Shown: positions 52,001 through 61,216, numbered from the stretch's first letter. The stretch is DNA of 64,000 bases from Deltaproteobacteria bacterium (GCA_016178705.1 JACOST010000009.1:186001-250000), one strand, 5' to 3'. Numbers and translations: made by a program. The notes: a model not told the origin generated them from the sequence alone.

Positions 52001-52702
52001 TCAGGGACGGTCACCCTTGGCGCCTCGCGCTGGCCGCCGGCGTCGCGCCTGAATTCGTGAAGTGCGTTCGCGCCACTTCTGCACGCTGAGCGCATGCCGC
52101 TCGATCATCTCAGCGGGACAGCGGTACATGAACCACCGTGAGGCCGCACCGATGCAGATGACATCGTCCAGCATTCCGATGCTGAGCGTATCGGGAATCA
52201 AATCCCGCCCTACAATCCAGTAGACTACCGCTGCGATCAGCGCGATCAACCCCAAGCGATCTGCGCGTCGATCGAACACTGAGAGCAGGTAGACCGCAGC
52301 GGCAAACGGAACGTAGCGCTGAAACAGACGCCAGCGATGGACTCGCCATTGGGCGACTAAATTGCGGTCGAGCATCGACGCCGCAACCGCGACCCCCAAC
52401 AACCCGGCGACGCGCGTGAGCCATCCAAGCCAGATGTGCACCGCCAATCGCAAGAGATTCGTGATCCGATGGTACCACCAACGTAGCGACCGATCGCTCA
52501 GCCCTTCGTCCGACGTTACGTTCCCTTGTGCTGCCAACGCCTGTCCCTGCATCACAACGTCAACGCCTTGCCCAACGTCCCACGGAAGCGAAGCGCCGGC
52601 TGCGGGAGTCGGCGCGCTAACAAGCGCCAACAGCCCTGCGCACGCCATCGCGGCTGCCAATGCCGTTCTAACGCTGCGAGCGACAACGATGAGCATGCTC
52701 AT
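52001..52702 (-). CDS. DUF1232 (YkvA-like) membrane protein
   Basis: About 233 residues. An N-terminal signal or membrane segment (LIVVARSVRTALAAAMACAGLLALV) precedes a helix-rich middle and the DUF1232 core: VYLLSVFDRRADRLGLIALIAAVVYWIVGRDLIPDTLSIGMLDDVICIGAASRW, in which the GRDLIPD-x-LDD pattern is diagnostic. A basic tail ends the protein (RRRRPARGAKGDRP). Function of the family is unknown. ATG 52702 is taken as the start; a GTG at 52720 is in frame. Confidence 0.75.
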   Translation of the reverse strand: MSMLIVVARSVRTALAAAMACAGLLALVSAPTPAAGASLPWDVGQGVDVVMQGQALAAQGNVTSDEGLSDRSLRWWYHRITNLLRLAVHIWLGWLTRVAGLLGVAVAASMLDRNLVAQWRVHRWRLFQRYVPFAAAVYLLSVFDRRADRLGLIALIAAVVYWIVGRDLIPDTLSIGMLDDVICIGAASRWFMYRCPAEMIERHALSVQKWRERTSRIQARRRRPARGAKGDRP

Positions 52703-52853
52703 ACCAATGCTGCAGAGCACGCCTGAATGTCAAACAGCTCCCGGTGTCACGAAAGCGCAAGGCGGCGCAAAGGCGCCAAGCCAGTGTCACCCACCTTTGG
52801 TGCGCGCTGCATACGAGCCGCGCCGCGGATGCTGCATCGGGGTACGGCCGTCG

Positions 52854-52869
52854 TGGCATATGGCTTGCT
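52854..52869 (+). promoter_or_regulatory. Sigma-54 (-24/-12) promoter upstream of the XRE gene
   Basis: TGGCATATGGCTTGCT matches TGGCAYR-N4-TTGCW completely, with GG and GC ten bases apart. The inferred start is near 52881, before the operator-like palindrome and the ATG at 52924. Confidence 0.75.
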
Positions 52870-52890
52870 CGATATCGGCTCAGCATAGGT

Positions 52891-52911
52891 TGGTGATCAA
52901 GTGGATCACCA
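52891..52911. promoter_or_regulatory. Operator-like palindrome before the XRE gene
   Basis: TGGTGATC-AAGTG-GATCACCA: perfect 8-bp arms around a 5-bp centre, ending just before the AGGAAGG ribosome binding site and 13 bp before the ATG. It is a probable autoregulatory site for the helix-turn-helix protein encoded next; it overlaps the expected transcribed leader. Confidence 0.65.
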
Positions 52912-52923
52912 GGAAGGATCAAT

Positions 52924-53166
52924 ATGGAGGATCAGATTGGCAACTTGGTGCGGACGCTACGCGCTCGTCTCGGAATGACCCAAGAGGAATTTGCGCACGC
53001 CCTCGGACTGACCGTCGGAACCGTGAATCGCTGGGAGAACCGTCGCTTCCGGCCGAGCAAATTGGCCCGTGCGACGATTACCGAATTCGCCCGCCGTCGC
53101 GGCATCGCAATCGAGCCGAATCCCGCCATCGCCGACTCAATCGAGGATCAGCGCAAGGTGGCCTGA
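52924..53166 (+). CDS. XRE-family helix-turn-helix regulator
   Basis: An 80-residue protein whose residues 4-60 form a Cro/C1-type helix-turn-helix: GNLVRTLRARLGMTQEEFAHALGLTVGTVNRWENRRFRPSKLARATI. The recognition helix is VGTVNRWENRR. There is no extra sensing domain. AGGAAGG precedes the ATG. It has its own sigma-54 promoter and a palindrome in the leader, so autoregulation is likely. No obvious toxin partner is adjacent, so a stand-alone regulator is more likely than an antitoxin. Confidence 0.9.
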   Translation: MEDQIGNLVRTLRARLGMTQEEFAHALGLTVGTVNRWENRRFRPSKLARATITEFARRRGIAIEPNPAIADSIEDQRKVA

Positions 53167-53236
53167 CGAAGGCGTCGCCGCTCCGTCTTCTTAGGCGAGT
53201 CGAGGCACGCCGATTCGAGAATTCGGACCGCTCACC

Positions 53237-54907
53237 CTAACCCTGACCAACGTCAAACACGCGGTCGTCGCCGAACTCGGCGACCTTGCGCCAGGCCGGC
53301 TCGGCCGCTTGCCATATCAACTCAGTCGCCGCATCCAGTTCGGCATGATGCACGACCACCCATCGAACTTTCGCCCGCTCTCGCAGCATTGTGAGCGCGC
53401 CGGGATCCGGTAGGCGTCGTGCCACCGTGCGGAGTTCCGTACTCTCACGCGCCGGATACCCGGTGAACCCGTTGACCAATGGAAGCCAGTGATAGGTGCT
53501 GAAATACATGTAGCGGCTCTCGCGCTGAAAGCCGGGAAAACTATCGTCGCCCACTGGAATCTCAACACATACTCCGCCTTCACCGTGTATTCGTAACCAG
53601 AGGTAGACAGCGGGAACCGCTGCGCCGACTGGGACCGTCTCCAATCGAAGGTGGGCGCCAGGAAACCTCCGCCCCTCGAAGATGATCGCGATCGTCAATC
53701 CCAGCGCGACCAGCCTGCGAACGTTGGGCCGGGCTCCGACCAGATGCATCATGCGCACGCTTCCGCGCGCCGCCAGCAAGGCCACCGCCAAGATCACCAA
53801 AATCCCGAACCGCAACGGATAGCGCACCGCACTCATTCCGGGGACGAACCAACCCAGGATGCGGTACGGAAGGGGAATCATGATCGCACCAATCGGCCAT
53901 GCCGGGCCCTGGGTGAGGATGTACCCACCCGCGGCGAGCGTCAGGAGCGCCGCGCGTCCCGGCCACATCTCGATCCCCAACCGCCGACACCCCAGCACAC
54001 TGAGTGCGAGCGTCGTGACGCCGAGGTACAGCTCGGTACCAGGCATGAAGAAGCGCCTCCACGGCTCCGCCGCCAGCAGAAAGGAGATGGCCATCGGTTG
54101 CTCGTATGGATCGTTCGGAATCACGCCCGATGCCCGCAGCCGCAGATAGGGCAAGCTCATCGGCGCCACCAAGACCGCGGCCGAGCCGACGGCGGCGGCA
54201 ATCGCCCGCCATTGTCTAGCTGTAAGCGCCCGCGTCAGGAGTGAAGGAAGCAAGAGCAATCCGATGGTCAGAAACGCGAAGTACCCGAGATAGAATGATG
54301 TCAACGTTTGCATCGCGAGCAGACCACTCAGCGCGAACAGGTAGTGTCGATTTCCCAATCGGAGATAGCGCGACAAACACAGTACGATGAGCGGCAGATA
54401 GAATGTCGCCAACAACTGCACGCGCGTCAGCTCGTTGAATCGCCATGGGCTGAACGCCAACACGCACCCCGCGAGCCATCCCGCCATCGCACTGCCTGTG
54501 AGTTCCCGCGCCAAGAGAGCCATCGCTACTCCGGTGAGGACGAAGGACAAGAGCGCGAGCACTTGCGTCGCAAACACGGGATTGTCGCTCAGGAGGTACA
54601 ACGGTGCAAACAGGGCTTGATAGCCCAGCATGTGTTCCGATCCGGCGAGGGCCTGATTCATCGGCACCAGCACGTTGCCGTTCCACATCTGCAGCGGAGC
54701 GGTGGTCAGCGCGTGCGTACCCCAAGAAAGGATCCACAAGTTGAGGAATATATCCTGCCGCCACCACGCACCCGAGGCACCGTAGATGCGCGCATCTACC
54801 ACGTGGTCCCACAGCTGTGGGCTCAAGGGCCACGTCAGCGCAACCGTCGCGATCGTGAATGTCAGCGCCAGAATGAAGAGGTGTTGCCGTCCGTGTCGTT
54901 GCCGCAC
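53237..54907 (-). CDS. Polytopic membrane protein, possibly GT-C-fold glycosyltransferase
   Basis: A 556-residue protein with ten to twelve membrane helices, starting FILALTFTIATVALTWPL and then DIFLNLWILSWGTHAL, an acidic early loop as in GT-C transferases. The soluble C-terminal part includes VGDDSFPGFQRESRYMYFSTYHWLPLVNGFTGYPARES and ERAKVRWVVVHHAELDAATELIW, typical of uncharacterised bacterial membrane proteins related to YfhO-type or mannosyltransferase-like families. The acceptor is unknown. It is convergent with the XRE gene and precedes nothing obvious in an operon. Confidence 0.65.
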   Translation of the reverse strand: MRQRHGRQHLFILALTFTIATVALTWPLSPQLWDHVVDARIYGASGAWWRQDIFLNLWILSWGTHALTTAPLQMWNGNVLVPMNQALAGSEHMLGYQALFAPLYLLSDNPVFATQVLALLSFVLTGVAMALLARELTGSAMAGWLAGCVLAFSPWRFNELTRVQLLATFYLPLIVLCLSRYLRLGNRHYLFALSGLLAMQTLTSFYLGYFAFLTIGLLLLPSLLTRALTARQWRAIAAAVGSAAVLVAPMSLPYLRLRASGVIPNDPYEQPMAISFLLAAEPWRRFFMPGTELYLGVTTLALSVLGCRRLGIEMWPGRAALLTLAAGGYILTQGPAWPIGAIMIPLPYRILGWFVPGMSAVRYPLRFGILVILAVALLAARGSVRMMHLVGARPNVRRLVALGLTIAIIFEGRRFPGAHLRLETVPVGAAVPAVYLWLRIHGEGGVCVEIPVGDDSFPGFQRESRYMYFSTYHWLPLVNGFTGYPARESTELRTVARRLPDPGALTMLRERAKVRWVVVHHAELDAATELIWQAAEPAWRKVAEFGDDRVFDVGQG

Positions 54908-54950
54908 TAGGCTCTACCTGCAGGTGGACAGACGATAGTCAACCTTCGCC

Positions 54951-56939
54951 TCACGGTGCGCGAATGACAAACGCGCTGGCGACGCCCGGATTCCCGAGCT
55001 GATCGAGCACCCGAACGGTCAGCAATGTATCCCCACTCGGAAAGGCCAGCTCACTACCGATCACCGCGCAAAACTGAACCTTGCTCATGCTGTTGACAAA
55101 AAAGAACGAGCCAGCGGACCCCGTGCAGGCCTCGCTTGGCGCCGTGCGCGCACTGAATCGGCAGCCCAAGTCATTGAGAGCATCCGAGATCGGCTGTGTG
55201 ACATCGAAGCTCGGCGGACTGACCGCCGGCACTCCACCGATCTTTGGTTGGGCCGCATCGCACACCGCAGCGCTGGGATTCGCGCCCAGCGACCGCGACG
55301 ACTCAATCTGGAAGGCCGGTCGCGCCGCCGGATCGTTCGGATCGTAGTCGAATACCGAGGTGGCCGGGCTCGATCCACTCGGGCCCTTCTTCGCTTCCAC
55401 GATGAGGAAGAACCCGCGGCTGAGAACAACCGGATAGACGGGGTGTCCGCTGGTGTCCGTACCGACCGGCGTGCGTGGCACGCCGGACAGCGAGGCGACG
55501 CCGGCGTACGAGACGTCGGCGCCGATTGGGATCGGCGTCAGCGTGCGCGTGGGTGTCACAGTGGCCGTCCGCGTCGGCGTTACGCTCCGCGTTGTCGTCG
55601 GCGTCCTGGTCGCGGACGGAGTTAGGGTGACCGTCACCGTTGGTGTGATGGTTCGCGTCGGCGTCAACGTCTGCGTGATCGTTGGCGTCATCGTGATGGT
55701 TGCCGTCAACGACGCTGTCGCGGTTCGCGTCACGGTCGCGCTGCTTGTGGGTGACGGCGTCAATGTAGCCGTTACAGTTCGCGTCAGTGTCACCGTAGCC
55801 GTCTGGGTCTGCGACGGCGTTGGGCTCGGGGAGATCGAGGGCGTAACCGTTACGCTGGGGGTGCGTGTCGCCGTGTTCGTTGGCGTCTCGGTTCGTGTGC
55901 TGGTGCTGCTGGCGGTGGGAGTAAGCGTGACCGTCGGGGTCACCGTGGGCGTAAGCGACGGGCTGATCGTACCCGTCATGGTGCGTGTGAGTGTCGCGGA
56001 TAGTGATGGCGTCGGGGAGTTGGTAGCGGTTCGCGTAACGGTCGCCGTGCGCGTCGCCGAGTAAGTGGGGGTTGGGCTTGGTGTCACCGTCGCCGTAGTC
56101 GATCCTGTCAACGTCGCGGTCCTGGTGGCGGTCGGCGACCAGGTTGCGGAGCGACTCGCGGTCACGGTCGCCGTGCTCGAGGGAGTCCGCGTCGCGCTGC
56201 TCGTCGGGGATAGACTCGGCGTTGGTGACTGACTCCGGGTACGCGTCGGCACCGGCGTGTCGGGGGCGGTCGAGGTGGGAGTTGGCGAAGGCGTAAACGT
56301 CAAGATGCGCGTCTTTGTTGGCGTTGATGTAAAGGTCGGCGAACTCGTCCTGGTGAATGTCCGCGTCGGTGTTTCCGTGATGATCGTTCCGGTCCGCGTC
56401 GCACTCGCCGTGGTCGCCGTCGTCGATGGCGTCTCCGTGGCAGTGGTGGTGACGGTCGGTGACGCAGACGGACTCGGTGTCGCCGTCGCCGAATGGGTCC
56501 GTATTGGAGTCGGCGTCAACGACGGCGTCTCGGTCTCGCTCGGCACCACCCTCGTCGGCGTGCGGGGCGACGGCGACGCGAGCGGTTCCGTCGCCGTCGG
56601 TGTCACCGATTCACTCGGCGAGGGCTGAGGACTTGCCGAAGGAGTTGATGTCACGCTCGCTGAGGGCGTCGGCGAGAGCGTCGGCGGTGCTTGCAGTTGT
56701 GCGGCGATCACATCCGCTGCCGAGAGCGCGCCGTCATGATTGGCATCGAGTTGCGGGCACAGGGCGCCCTCACCGAACAGCCCGTTCACCACCGCCGTCA
56801 CCAGCGCCGGACCGCTGGTTGGACACGAGTCGATCCCCCTGGCAACATCCGCCGAGACCAGCACCAACACTATGGCCGCTGCGACGACTCGGACGGCGAC
56901 GCTTCGCCCCGATCCCACACGACCTTCTCGCTGTTCCAA
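54951..56939 (-). CDS. Secreted Thr/Pro-repeat protein with dockerin-like motif and conserved C-terminal domain
   Basis: A 662-residue exported protein with a signal peptide (VAVRVVAAAIVLVLVSADVARG). A calcium-binding dockerin-like loop follows: CPQLDANHDGALSAADVIAA. Residues 90-465 are low-complexity repeats of Thr, Ser and Pro (units such as TPTRT, SPTPS, TATVT), probably an extended and perhaps glycosylated stalk. Residues 470-662 form a folded domain (SRGFFLIVEAKKGPSG, RPAFQIESSRSLGANPSAAVCDA, PPSFDVTQPISDALNDLGCRF, VQFCAVIGSELAFPSGDTLLTVRVLDQLGNPG). The same domain closes the protein at 62843, so the two are paralogues. Surface or adhesin function is inferred. It is 29 bp from the receiver gene's stop. 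Confidence 0.82.
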   Translation of the reverse strand: MEQREGRVGSGRSVAVRVVAAAIVLVLVSADVARGIDSCPTSGPALVTAVVNGLFGEGALCPQLDANHDGALSAADVIAAQLQAPPTLSPTPSASVTSTPSASPQPSPSESVTPTATEPLASPSPRTPTRVVPSETETPSLTPTPIRTHSATATPSPSASPTVTTTATETPSTTATTASATRTGTIITETPTRTFTRTSSPTFTSTPTKTRILTFTPSPTPTSTAPDTPVPTRTRSQSPTPSLSPTSSATRTPSSTATVTASRSATWSPTATRTATLTGSTTATVTPSPTPTYSATRTATVTRTATNSPTPSLSATLTRTMTGTISPSLTPTVTPTVTLTPTASSTSTRTETPTNTATRTPSVTVTPSISPSPTPSQTQTATVTLTRTVTATLTPSPTSSATVTRTATASLTATITMTPTITQTLTPTRTITPTVTVTLTPSATRTPTTTRSVTPTRTATVTPTRTLTPIPIGADVSYAGVASLSGVPRTPVGTDTSGHPVYPVVLSRGFFLIVEAKKGPSGSSPATSVFDYDPNDPAARPAFQIESSRSLGANPSAAVCDAAQPKIGGVPAVSPPSFDVTQPISDALNDLGCRFSARTAPSEACTGSAGSFFFVNSMSKVQFCAVIGSELAFPSGDTLLTVRVLDQLGNPGVASAFVIRAP

Positions 56940-56968
56940 AATCGTGCGAAGCGAAAGCCGCAGGACTC

Positions 56969-57373
56969 TCAGTTACCTGCGGGCTTCGCCCGACCCTCGG
57001 CCAATAGCCGCTCCAACTTCACGCGTACCAGACTCGGATCGACAATTGGCTTGGCCAGATAGTCATCACAGCCTGCTGACAGAGCCTTCTGCTCGTCGCC
57101 CGCCATCGCCTGCGCTGTCAGCGCAATGATGGGGATACCTCGGCCCCGATCCGACGCGCGAATCCGCCGCGTAGCCTCCCAACCATCCATAACCGGCATC
57201 TTCAAATCCATGAAAATCAGGTCCGGAGGAGGGCTTGCCTCGACGATCTGTAGTGCCTCCTGGCCGTTGCTTGCCTCGACAATATCGAATTCGCCGATCC
57301 GCTTAAGACGGTAGACGAGAATCCGTCTATTATCGAGATTGTCCTCAACCACCAGAATCCGCTTGAGCGTCAT
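56969..57373 (-). CDS. Stand-alone receiver (CheY-like) response regulator
   Basis: A 134-residue receiver domain with no output domain: RILVVEDNLDNRRIL (acidic pocket), phospho-Asp in LIFMDLKMPVMDGWEATRRIR, PIIALTAQAMAGDE (Thr) and CDDYLAKPI (Lys). Such proteins usually relay phosphate from hybrid kinases. The ATG at 57373 is preferred because MTLKRILVVEDN starts the fold; 14 residues before it are not conserved. It lies between the Thr/Pro-repeat gene and the tandem secreted-protein genes, but behind a terminator, so its promoter may be separate. No kinase is adjacent. Confidence 0.92.
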   Translation of the reverse strand: MTLKRILVVEDNLDNRRILVYRLKRIGEFDIVEASNGQEALQIVEASPPPDLIFMDLKMPVMDGWEATRRIRASDRGRGIPIIALTAQAMAGDEQKALSAGCDDYLAKPIVDPSLVRVKLERLLAEGRAKPAGN

Positions 57374-57433
57374 AGGCCTTCTTGTAGCGCAACCCTTCAC
57401 GAAATTCGAGTCCAAATCCGCAGCGTACCGTCC

Positions 57434-57473
57434 AAAAGAAAAGGGCCGAGAACGCGATCACGTCCCCGGCCCT
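57434..57473 (-). terminator. Rho-independent terminator after the tandem secreted-protein genes
   Basis: On the minus strand AGGGCCG (57473-57467) pairs with CGGCCCT (57448-57442) and is followed by TTTTCTTTT. It is 32 bp downstream of the stop of the last paralogue and closes that transcription unit. Confidence 0.85.
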
Positions 57474-57504
57474 GCTTGCACCTGCAAGACTTACAATCTG
57501 GACA

Positions 57505-58758
57505 CTACGGCGCCGGAATTGAAATCGTATCGCCGAATCCAGCTCCCCGGCTACCGTCAAAGTGCAGATTCGCCGCTGTCGAGAACGACCCGCGCGCACC
57601 GCTGTGCGTCTCCTCGGAAATGCCGAGCAATCCGTGCCCAGCTTCGTTGGTCGGCACGCCACGGATACGCGTTTGACCCGTAATCGTCCCTTGAACGCCA
57701 ACGCTAAAAATCGATGTCGCGTCGCCCGGATCGACCCCCGGAACGCTATCGATGTCGGACAACCGCGTCGTTTCGAAGCACTGCACGTGCCGATTCGACG
57801 AGAAGCGCTGTTCGAATTCGTTGATAATCAGCAACTGCGCCACCGTGATACCTGGCGGCCCGATCTGGGTTTCGGGGGCCTCTGTGCACGGCACCAGCGT
57901 CAACGTCGTTCCAACCGAGTCATTGTCACCGAATGGATCAGCCCCATCGAAGAAGTGATCCAGAATCAACGTTCCCGGGCACGACGCGTGAGTCGCGGTG
58001 GTGCAGTTGCCACCGTTCGTCCCCAGACAGAGCACCCCAGTGTCGATCGGTCCCGATGATGCCCCGACCACACTTTGGATCCCGATCGCGCTGTACTCGC
58101 GTACATCGACGCTGCCACCATTCCCCGTCGTTGACGCATAGATTCGCGCCGAACCGGTAAAGTCGTTGACTCCGGTTAGCGCCTGCGGCGTGGAGCCGGC
58201 CGTTACGGTGTCAACCTCGATGCACTTCAACTCGCCGATAAAGGGTTGGCGTGGGACGCCTTTGATCACCCCTTCCTGAGGATCGCCACAGGGGTCGCCG
58301 GGTCGGTTGCACGGCAGAGTTGTCGTATTCTGGCTTGCTACGAAGCCGATTGGCTGGCCAGGGCTCGCACCGATTTCAAAGTTGTCAGCGGTCCAACTGG
58401 TCACGCACCGCTGGCCACTCGCCCGGCAATTGAGGGCGGGATCCGAGCTATTCGGATCGCAGGCATCCGGATTGGCGTTCCCGCACGGTCCGCCGCAACA
58501 GCTATTCGCTCCCACCCAAAAGCAAAGTAGGTTGGCGATATCCGAACTGGTATTTTGAATCTGGATCACGGTATCGACACTCACCCCGCCGGTCAGTGTC
58601 CCAGCCGTGTCTACGAGTACCTTTGGAAACACCAGAACCGCAGCCCCTTGATCCGATGCGACGATCTGACCTCGCGCGCCGCTGCTCATCAGGAGAACGG
58701 CCACCGCACCCAACCAAGCAAGGGCGGCTCGTGAGTGGTCCGGCCTACGTGTACGCAT
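57505..58758 (-). CDS. Secreted Cys-rich protein, tandem paralogue 4
   Basis: A 417-residue exported protein. The signal peptide (ALAWLGAVAVLLMSSGARG) is followed by the family start AAVLVFPKVLVDTAGT, VDTVIQIQNTS, and a cysteine-rich insert (CFWVGANSCCGGPCGNANPDACDPNSSDPALNC). Further shared blocks are QPFIGELKCIEVD, REYSAIGI, LILDHFFDGADPFGDNDSVGTTLTLVPC and VAQLLIINEFEQRFSSNRHVQCFETTRLSDID. The ATG at 58758 has AAAGGAGA eight bases upstream. It belongs to a four-gene tandem family with the next three genes. I know no function; an outer-surface or matrix role is inferred from secretion. A terminator follows. Confidence 0.8.
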   Translation of the reverse strand: MRTRRPDHSRAALAWLGAVAVLLMSSGARGQIVASDQGAAVLVFPKVLVDTAGTLTGGVSVDTVIQIQNTSSDIANLLCFWVGANSCCGGPCGNANPDACDPNSSDPALNCRASGQRCVTSWTADNFEIGASPGQPIGFVASQNTTTLPCNRPGDPCGDPQEGVIKGVPRQPFIGELKCIEVDTVTAGSTPQALTGVNDFTGSARIYASTTGNGGSVDVREYSAIGIQSVVGASSGPIDTGVLCLGTNGGNCTTATHASCPGTLILDHFFDGADPFGDNDSVGTTLTLVPCTEAPETQIGPPGITVAQLLIINEFEQRFSSNRHVQCFETTRLSDIDSVPGVDPGDATSIFSVGVQGTITGQTRIRGVPTNEAGHGLLGISEETHSGARGSFSTAANLHFDGSRGAGFGDTISIPAP

Positions 58759-58830
58759 TGCCCGTCTCCTTTCATCCATCAAACGATTACCCGCTGCGTG
58801 CAATCGCTCCATGATTTCCACCTCGTCGCC

Positions 58831-59907
58831 CTATTCCCCGGAAATCCGAATCGACGCAGGCGAGCCAGCCGGGCCCGTGGCTGGCAGATTCGAAGCCTTG
58901 TCGGCACCCAACTGCGACATGTTTATCGAGGACGTAGCGCTGTTGCTGTTGCTATCGGTCACCACGCTGTCGAACACGCCCAGCAGACCAACCTGAGAGT
59001 TTGGCGTCAAGATAGCCGTGTAGAACTGCGTCGGCGCTCCGCTGAAGTACGACCCAAACACTGAGCCACTACCGCCCAGCGCGAGTTCGCGCCAGCATGT
59101 GACATTCAGTGCACCGTCGAACGACAATTGATTCTCGAATTCGTCGATGCGATTGACGCTCACCGACACGCTGGCCGGCACGAGGTTCTCGAAATCCGCC
59201 GAGCACGGAATCAACGTCATGAAGCTGCGCGATACAGATCCCGATCCTAAGACAGGGTCCACATCGAGATCGCGAACGCCGGCAAACTGCAGGGCCCTTG
59301 GGCAGCCGTTGTATTCGGCGCTGCCGTCCGCTTCATTCGCAACCGTATCGTTCAACAGAAGTAGATCATCGTCACTGCCGTTGACTGCCTTGATCGCTAG
59401 TCCGTTGTACTTCGAGACGTCGCCCGACTGCGCATTCTTGAGCGTAGCGTCGCCGATCAGGGAGTTTCCTGCACTCGGTCCGCTGCTGTCGACCTGAACA
59501 CAGAGAAGCTCGCCTTGGAAGCCGGCCGTAGCGGGAGGAACCGCACCCGGGTCAAGGCCGTCGTTGTCATCGGTGAAGTCAACCGGGCGCCCAGCACTCA
59601 CCTGCCAGTGTGTCGGCTGCAGGCGTGTGAGCCAGATATTGAAATCCGTTTCCTGCCAACGCGGCTGCAGCGTGTTCGGATCCCGCGATCCGTCGACGTA
59701 GAAGCAGTGGGCGTGGGCCGTCATCGTCGAGATATTGCTGATCTGAATGATCGTGTCGCGCGTTCCATCCGCTATGACCTTGGGAAAGATCAAGATAGAA
59801 CCGGGCCGCTCCGTCGACACGTCTGCGCGCGCCGCGACGGCAGCCGTAAGCGCGAGGGCGCACGCCACCAGTGTCGAGCCAACGCGCAGGCTGTTCATCG
59901 TCCTCAT
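58831..59907 (-). CDS. Secreted protein, tandem paralogue 3
   Basis: A 358-residue exported protein with signal peptide (LRVGSTLVACALALTAAVAARA). Family blocks: SILIFPKVIADGTRDTIIQISNIS, HCFYVDGSRD, DFNIWLTRLQPTHWQVSAGRP, GFQGELLCVQVDSSGPSAGNSLIGDATL, YNGLAIKAVNG, EYNGCPRALQFAG, FMTLIPCSADFENLVPASVSV and IDEFENQLSFDGALNVTCW. It lacks the cysteine-rich insertion of its neighbours. AAAGGAGGAAGGCC precedes the ATG at 59907. Shares order and spacing with the other three members, so it arose by tandem duplication. Function unknown. Confidence 0.8.
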   Translation of the reverse strand: MRTMNSLRVGSTLVACALALTAAVAARADVSTERPGSILIFPKVIADGTRDTIIQISNISTMTAHAHCFYVDGSRDPNTLQPRWQETDFNIWLTRLQPTHWQVSAGRPVDFTDDNDGLDPGAVPPATAGFQGELLCVQVDSSGPSAGNSLIGDATLKNAQSGDVSKYNGLAIKAVNGSDDDLLLLNDTVANEADGSAEYNGCPRALQFAGVRDLDVDPVLGSGSVSRSFMTLIPCSADFENLVPASVSVSVNRIDEFENQLSFDGALNVTCWRELALGGSGSVFGSYFSGAPTQFYTAILTPNSQVGLLGVFDSVVTDSNSNSATSSINMSQLGADKASNLPATGPAGSPASIRISGE

Positions 59908-59968
59908 GGCCTTCCTCCTTTTGTACGCATACCCGTGGCCTGTTCGCTCATCCGCGGCCCCATCGCCG

Positions 59969-61216
59969 TTACGGAATCGTAATGGTATCGCCCGCCGTAC
60001 GTTCACCGTCTTGGTGTACGTTGTACGCCGCGCTGCCTACGACACCGTTCTCAGGTTCGGTCATCGTCAGGCGGGCGGCACCGAGCAGTCCCGATCCAAT
60101 CCCACGGACTCGCGTTTGGCCACCGACCGTACCCGACACCGCTGCATTCCAAATCGAATGTTCGGGTTGGGTAGTATCGATCAACGACAGCTGGCTCTTG
60201 AAGAAGCAGTCGATGCGCCGACTGGTCGAAAACCGTTGCTCAAACTCGTTGTAGACCAGGAATTGCGCCGTTGATACGCCGACGGTCCGGTCAGCTCCGG
60301 TCAGATCCTCCGAACAGGGAACCAGCGCCAACTCCGTCGTCGAGCTTTCCTCAAGCAGGATCGTAGTACCATGGGGCGGTGGGCTGGTAATCGGATTGAT
60401 CGCGCCATCGAACAGGTGATTCACCACCAACGTCTGCGGGCAGGCGTTGTACTCATTGCCGATGTCGAGGCTGGTGTCGCCGTTGTTGTCGCCGGTAGAA
60501 GTTAGGCCGACGGCATTGTAGGTCCCGACGTCAATGGTGTCATCTTCCTGAATCGTTTCGATGGTGGCTTCGCCCTTCAAGTCGTTGGTGCTCGGGGCGC
60601 CGTCCTCCGCTGGCGGTGCATCGGTATCGCGATCGATCTCGACGCACTTCAGTTCACCCATGAACGGATCTTCCGGTGCGGGAGGGATCAGGGTTCCAGC
60701 ATTCGTCTGGTTTACATCGCAGCTGTCGCCGCCGCGGCAATCGCTCGCGTCCTTGCATGGCTTCGGAAACTGTGCGGTCGAACTGCTGCAAATCTTGCTC
60801 GGGCCGTGCAACGGGAGAGAGGAACCGGAGAGGCCTTCCGATGCCCGCCAACCGAGGGGCTGTTGAGCGGTCAATACAATCAGGAAGTCGGTGACGGTCC
60901 AGCCCGGCACACACGAGCCAACCGAATTCGCTGCGCCCAGGCAAGCCGAGGACAAGGTGCAGGGTTCGCCGGTATTGGTGCAATGACTGTTGCCGTTCAC
61001 ATAGAAACATTTGGCAGTCACGGCGTTGTCCGGGTCCATATTACTCAAGCGGACGACGGTGTCGCGGCCGTTTAGTGTATCGACATCAATGCGCGGAAAC
61101 ACCACCCCAGCCGCCGGTCGGTCGGACCGGGACAGGGCCTTAGCGCCTGACGCAAGGGCCAGCACTCCCACCATAGCAACCGCCACCGCGGCGCCGATTC
61201 GAGTTCTCGTCAGCAT
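59969..61216 (-). CDS. Secreted Cys-rich protein, tandem paralogue 2
   Basis: A 415-residue exported protein (signal peptide TRIGAAVAVAMVGVLALASGAKA). Family blocks: AAGVVFPRIDVDTLNGRDTVVRLSNMD, KCFYVNGNSHCTNTGEPCTLSSACLG, DFLIVLTAQQPLGWRASEGL, a cysteine-rich loop (KPCKDASDCRGGDSCDV), FMGELKCVEIDRDTDAPP, TYNAVGL, EYNACPQTLVVNHLFDGAINP, LALVPCSEDL and TAQFLVYNEFEQRFSTSRRIDCFF. The ATG at 61216 follows AAAGGAGATCGGCA. The short cysteine pairs (CxxxSxCxxGDxC) resemble those in other secreted soil-bacterial proteins. Function unknown. Confidence 0.8.
   Translation of the reverse strand: MLTRTRIGAAVAVAMVGVLALASGAKALSRSDRPAAGVVFPRIDVDTLNGRDTVVRLSNMDPDNAVTAKCFYVNGNSHCTNTGEPCTLSSACLGAANSVGSCVPGWTVTDFLIVLTAQQPLGWRASEGLSGSSLPLHGPSKICSSSTAQFPKPCKDASDCRGGDSCDVNQTNAGTLIPPAPEDPFMGELKCVEIDRDTDAPPAEDGAPSTNDLKGEATIETIQEDDTIDVGTYNAVGLTSTGDNNGDTSLDIGNEYNACPQTLVVNHLFDGAINPITSPPPHGTTILLEESSTTELALVPCSEDLTGADRTVGVSTAQFLVYNEFEQRFSTSRRIDCFFKSQLSLIDTTQPEHSIWNAAVSGTVGGQTRVRGIGSGLLGAARLTMTEPENGVVGSAAYNVHQDGERTAGDTITIP

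Noticed and set aside
55453-56628. Valine-rich open frames opposite the Thr/Pro-repeat gene
   Set aside because: They arise because the repeat codons are open in both directions. No start context or homology.
55540-56700. Regular short repeats that might suggest a CRISPR array or satellite
   Set aside because: The units are in-frame codons for Thr, Pro and Ser with no constant spacer length, and they encode a secreted stalk protein.
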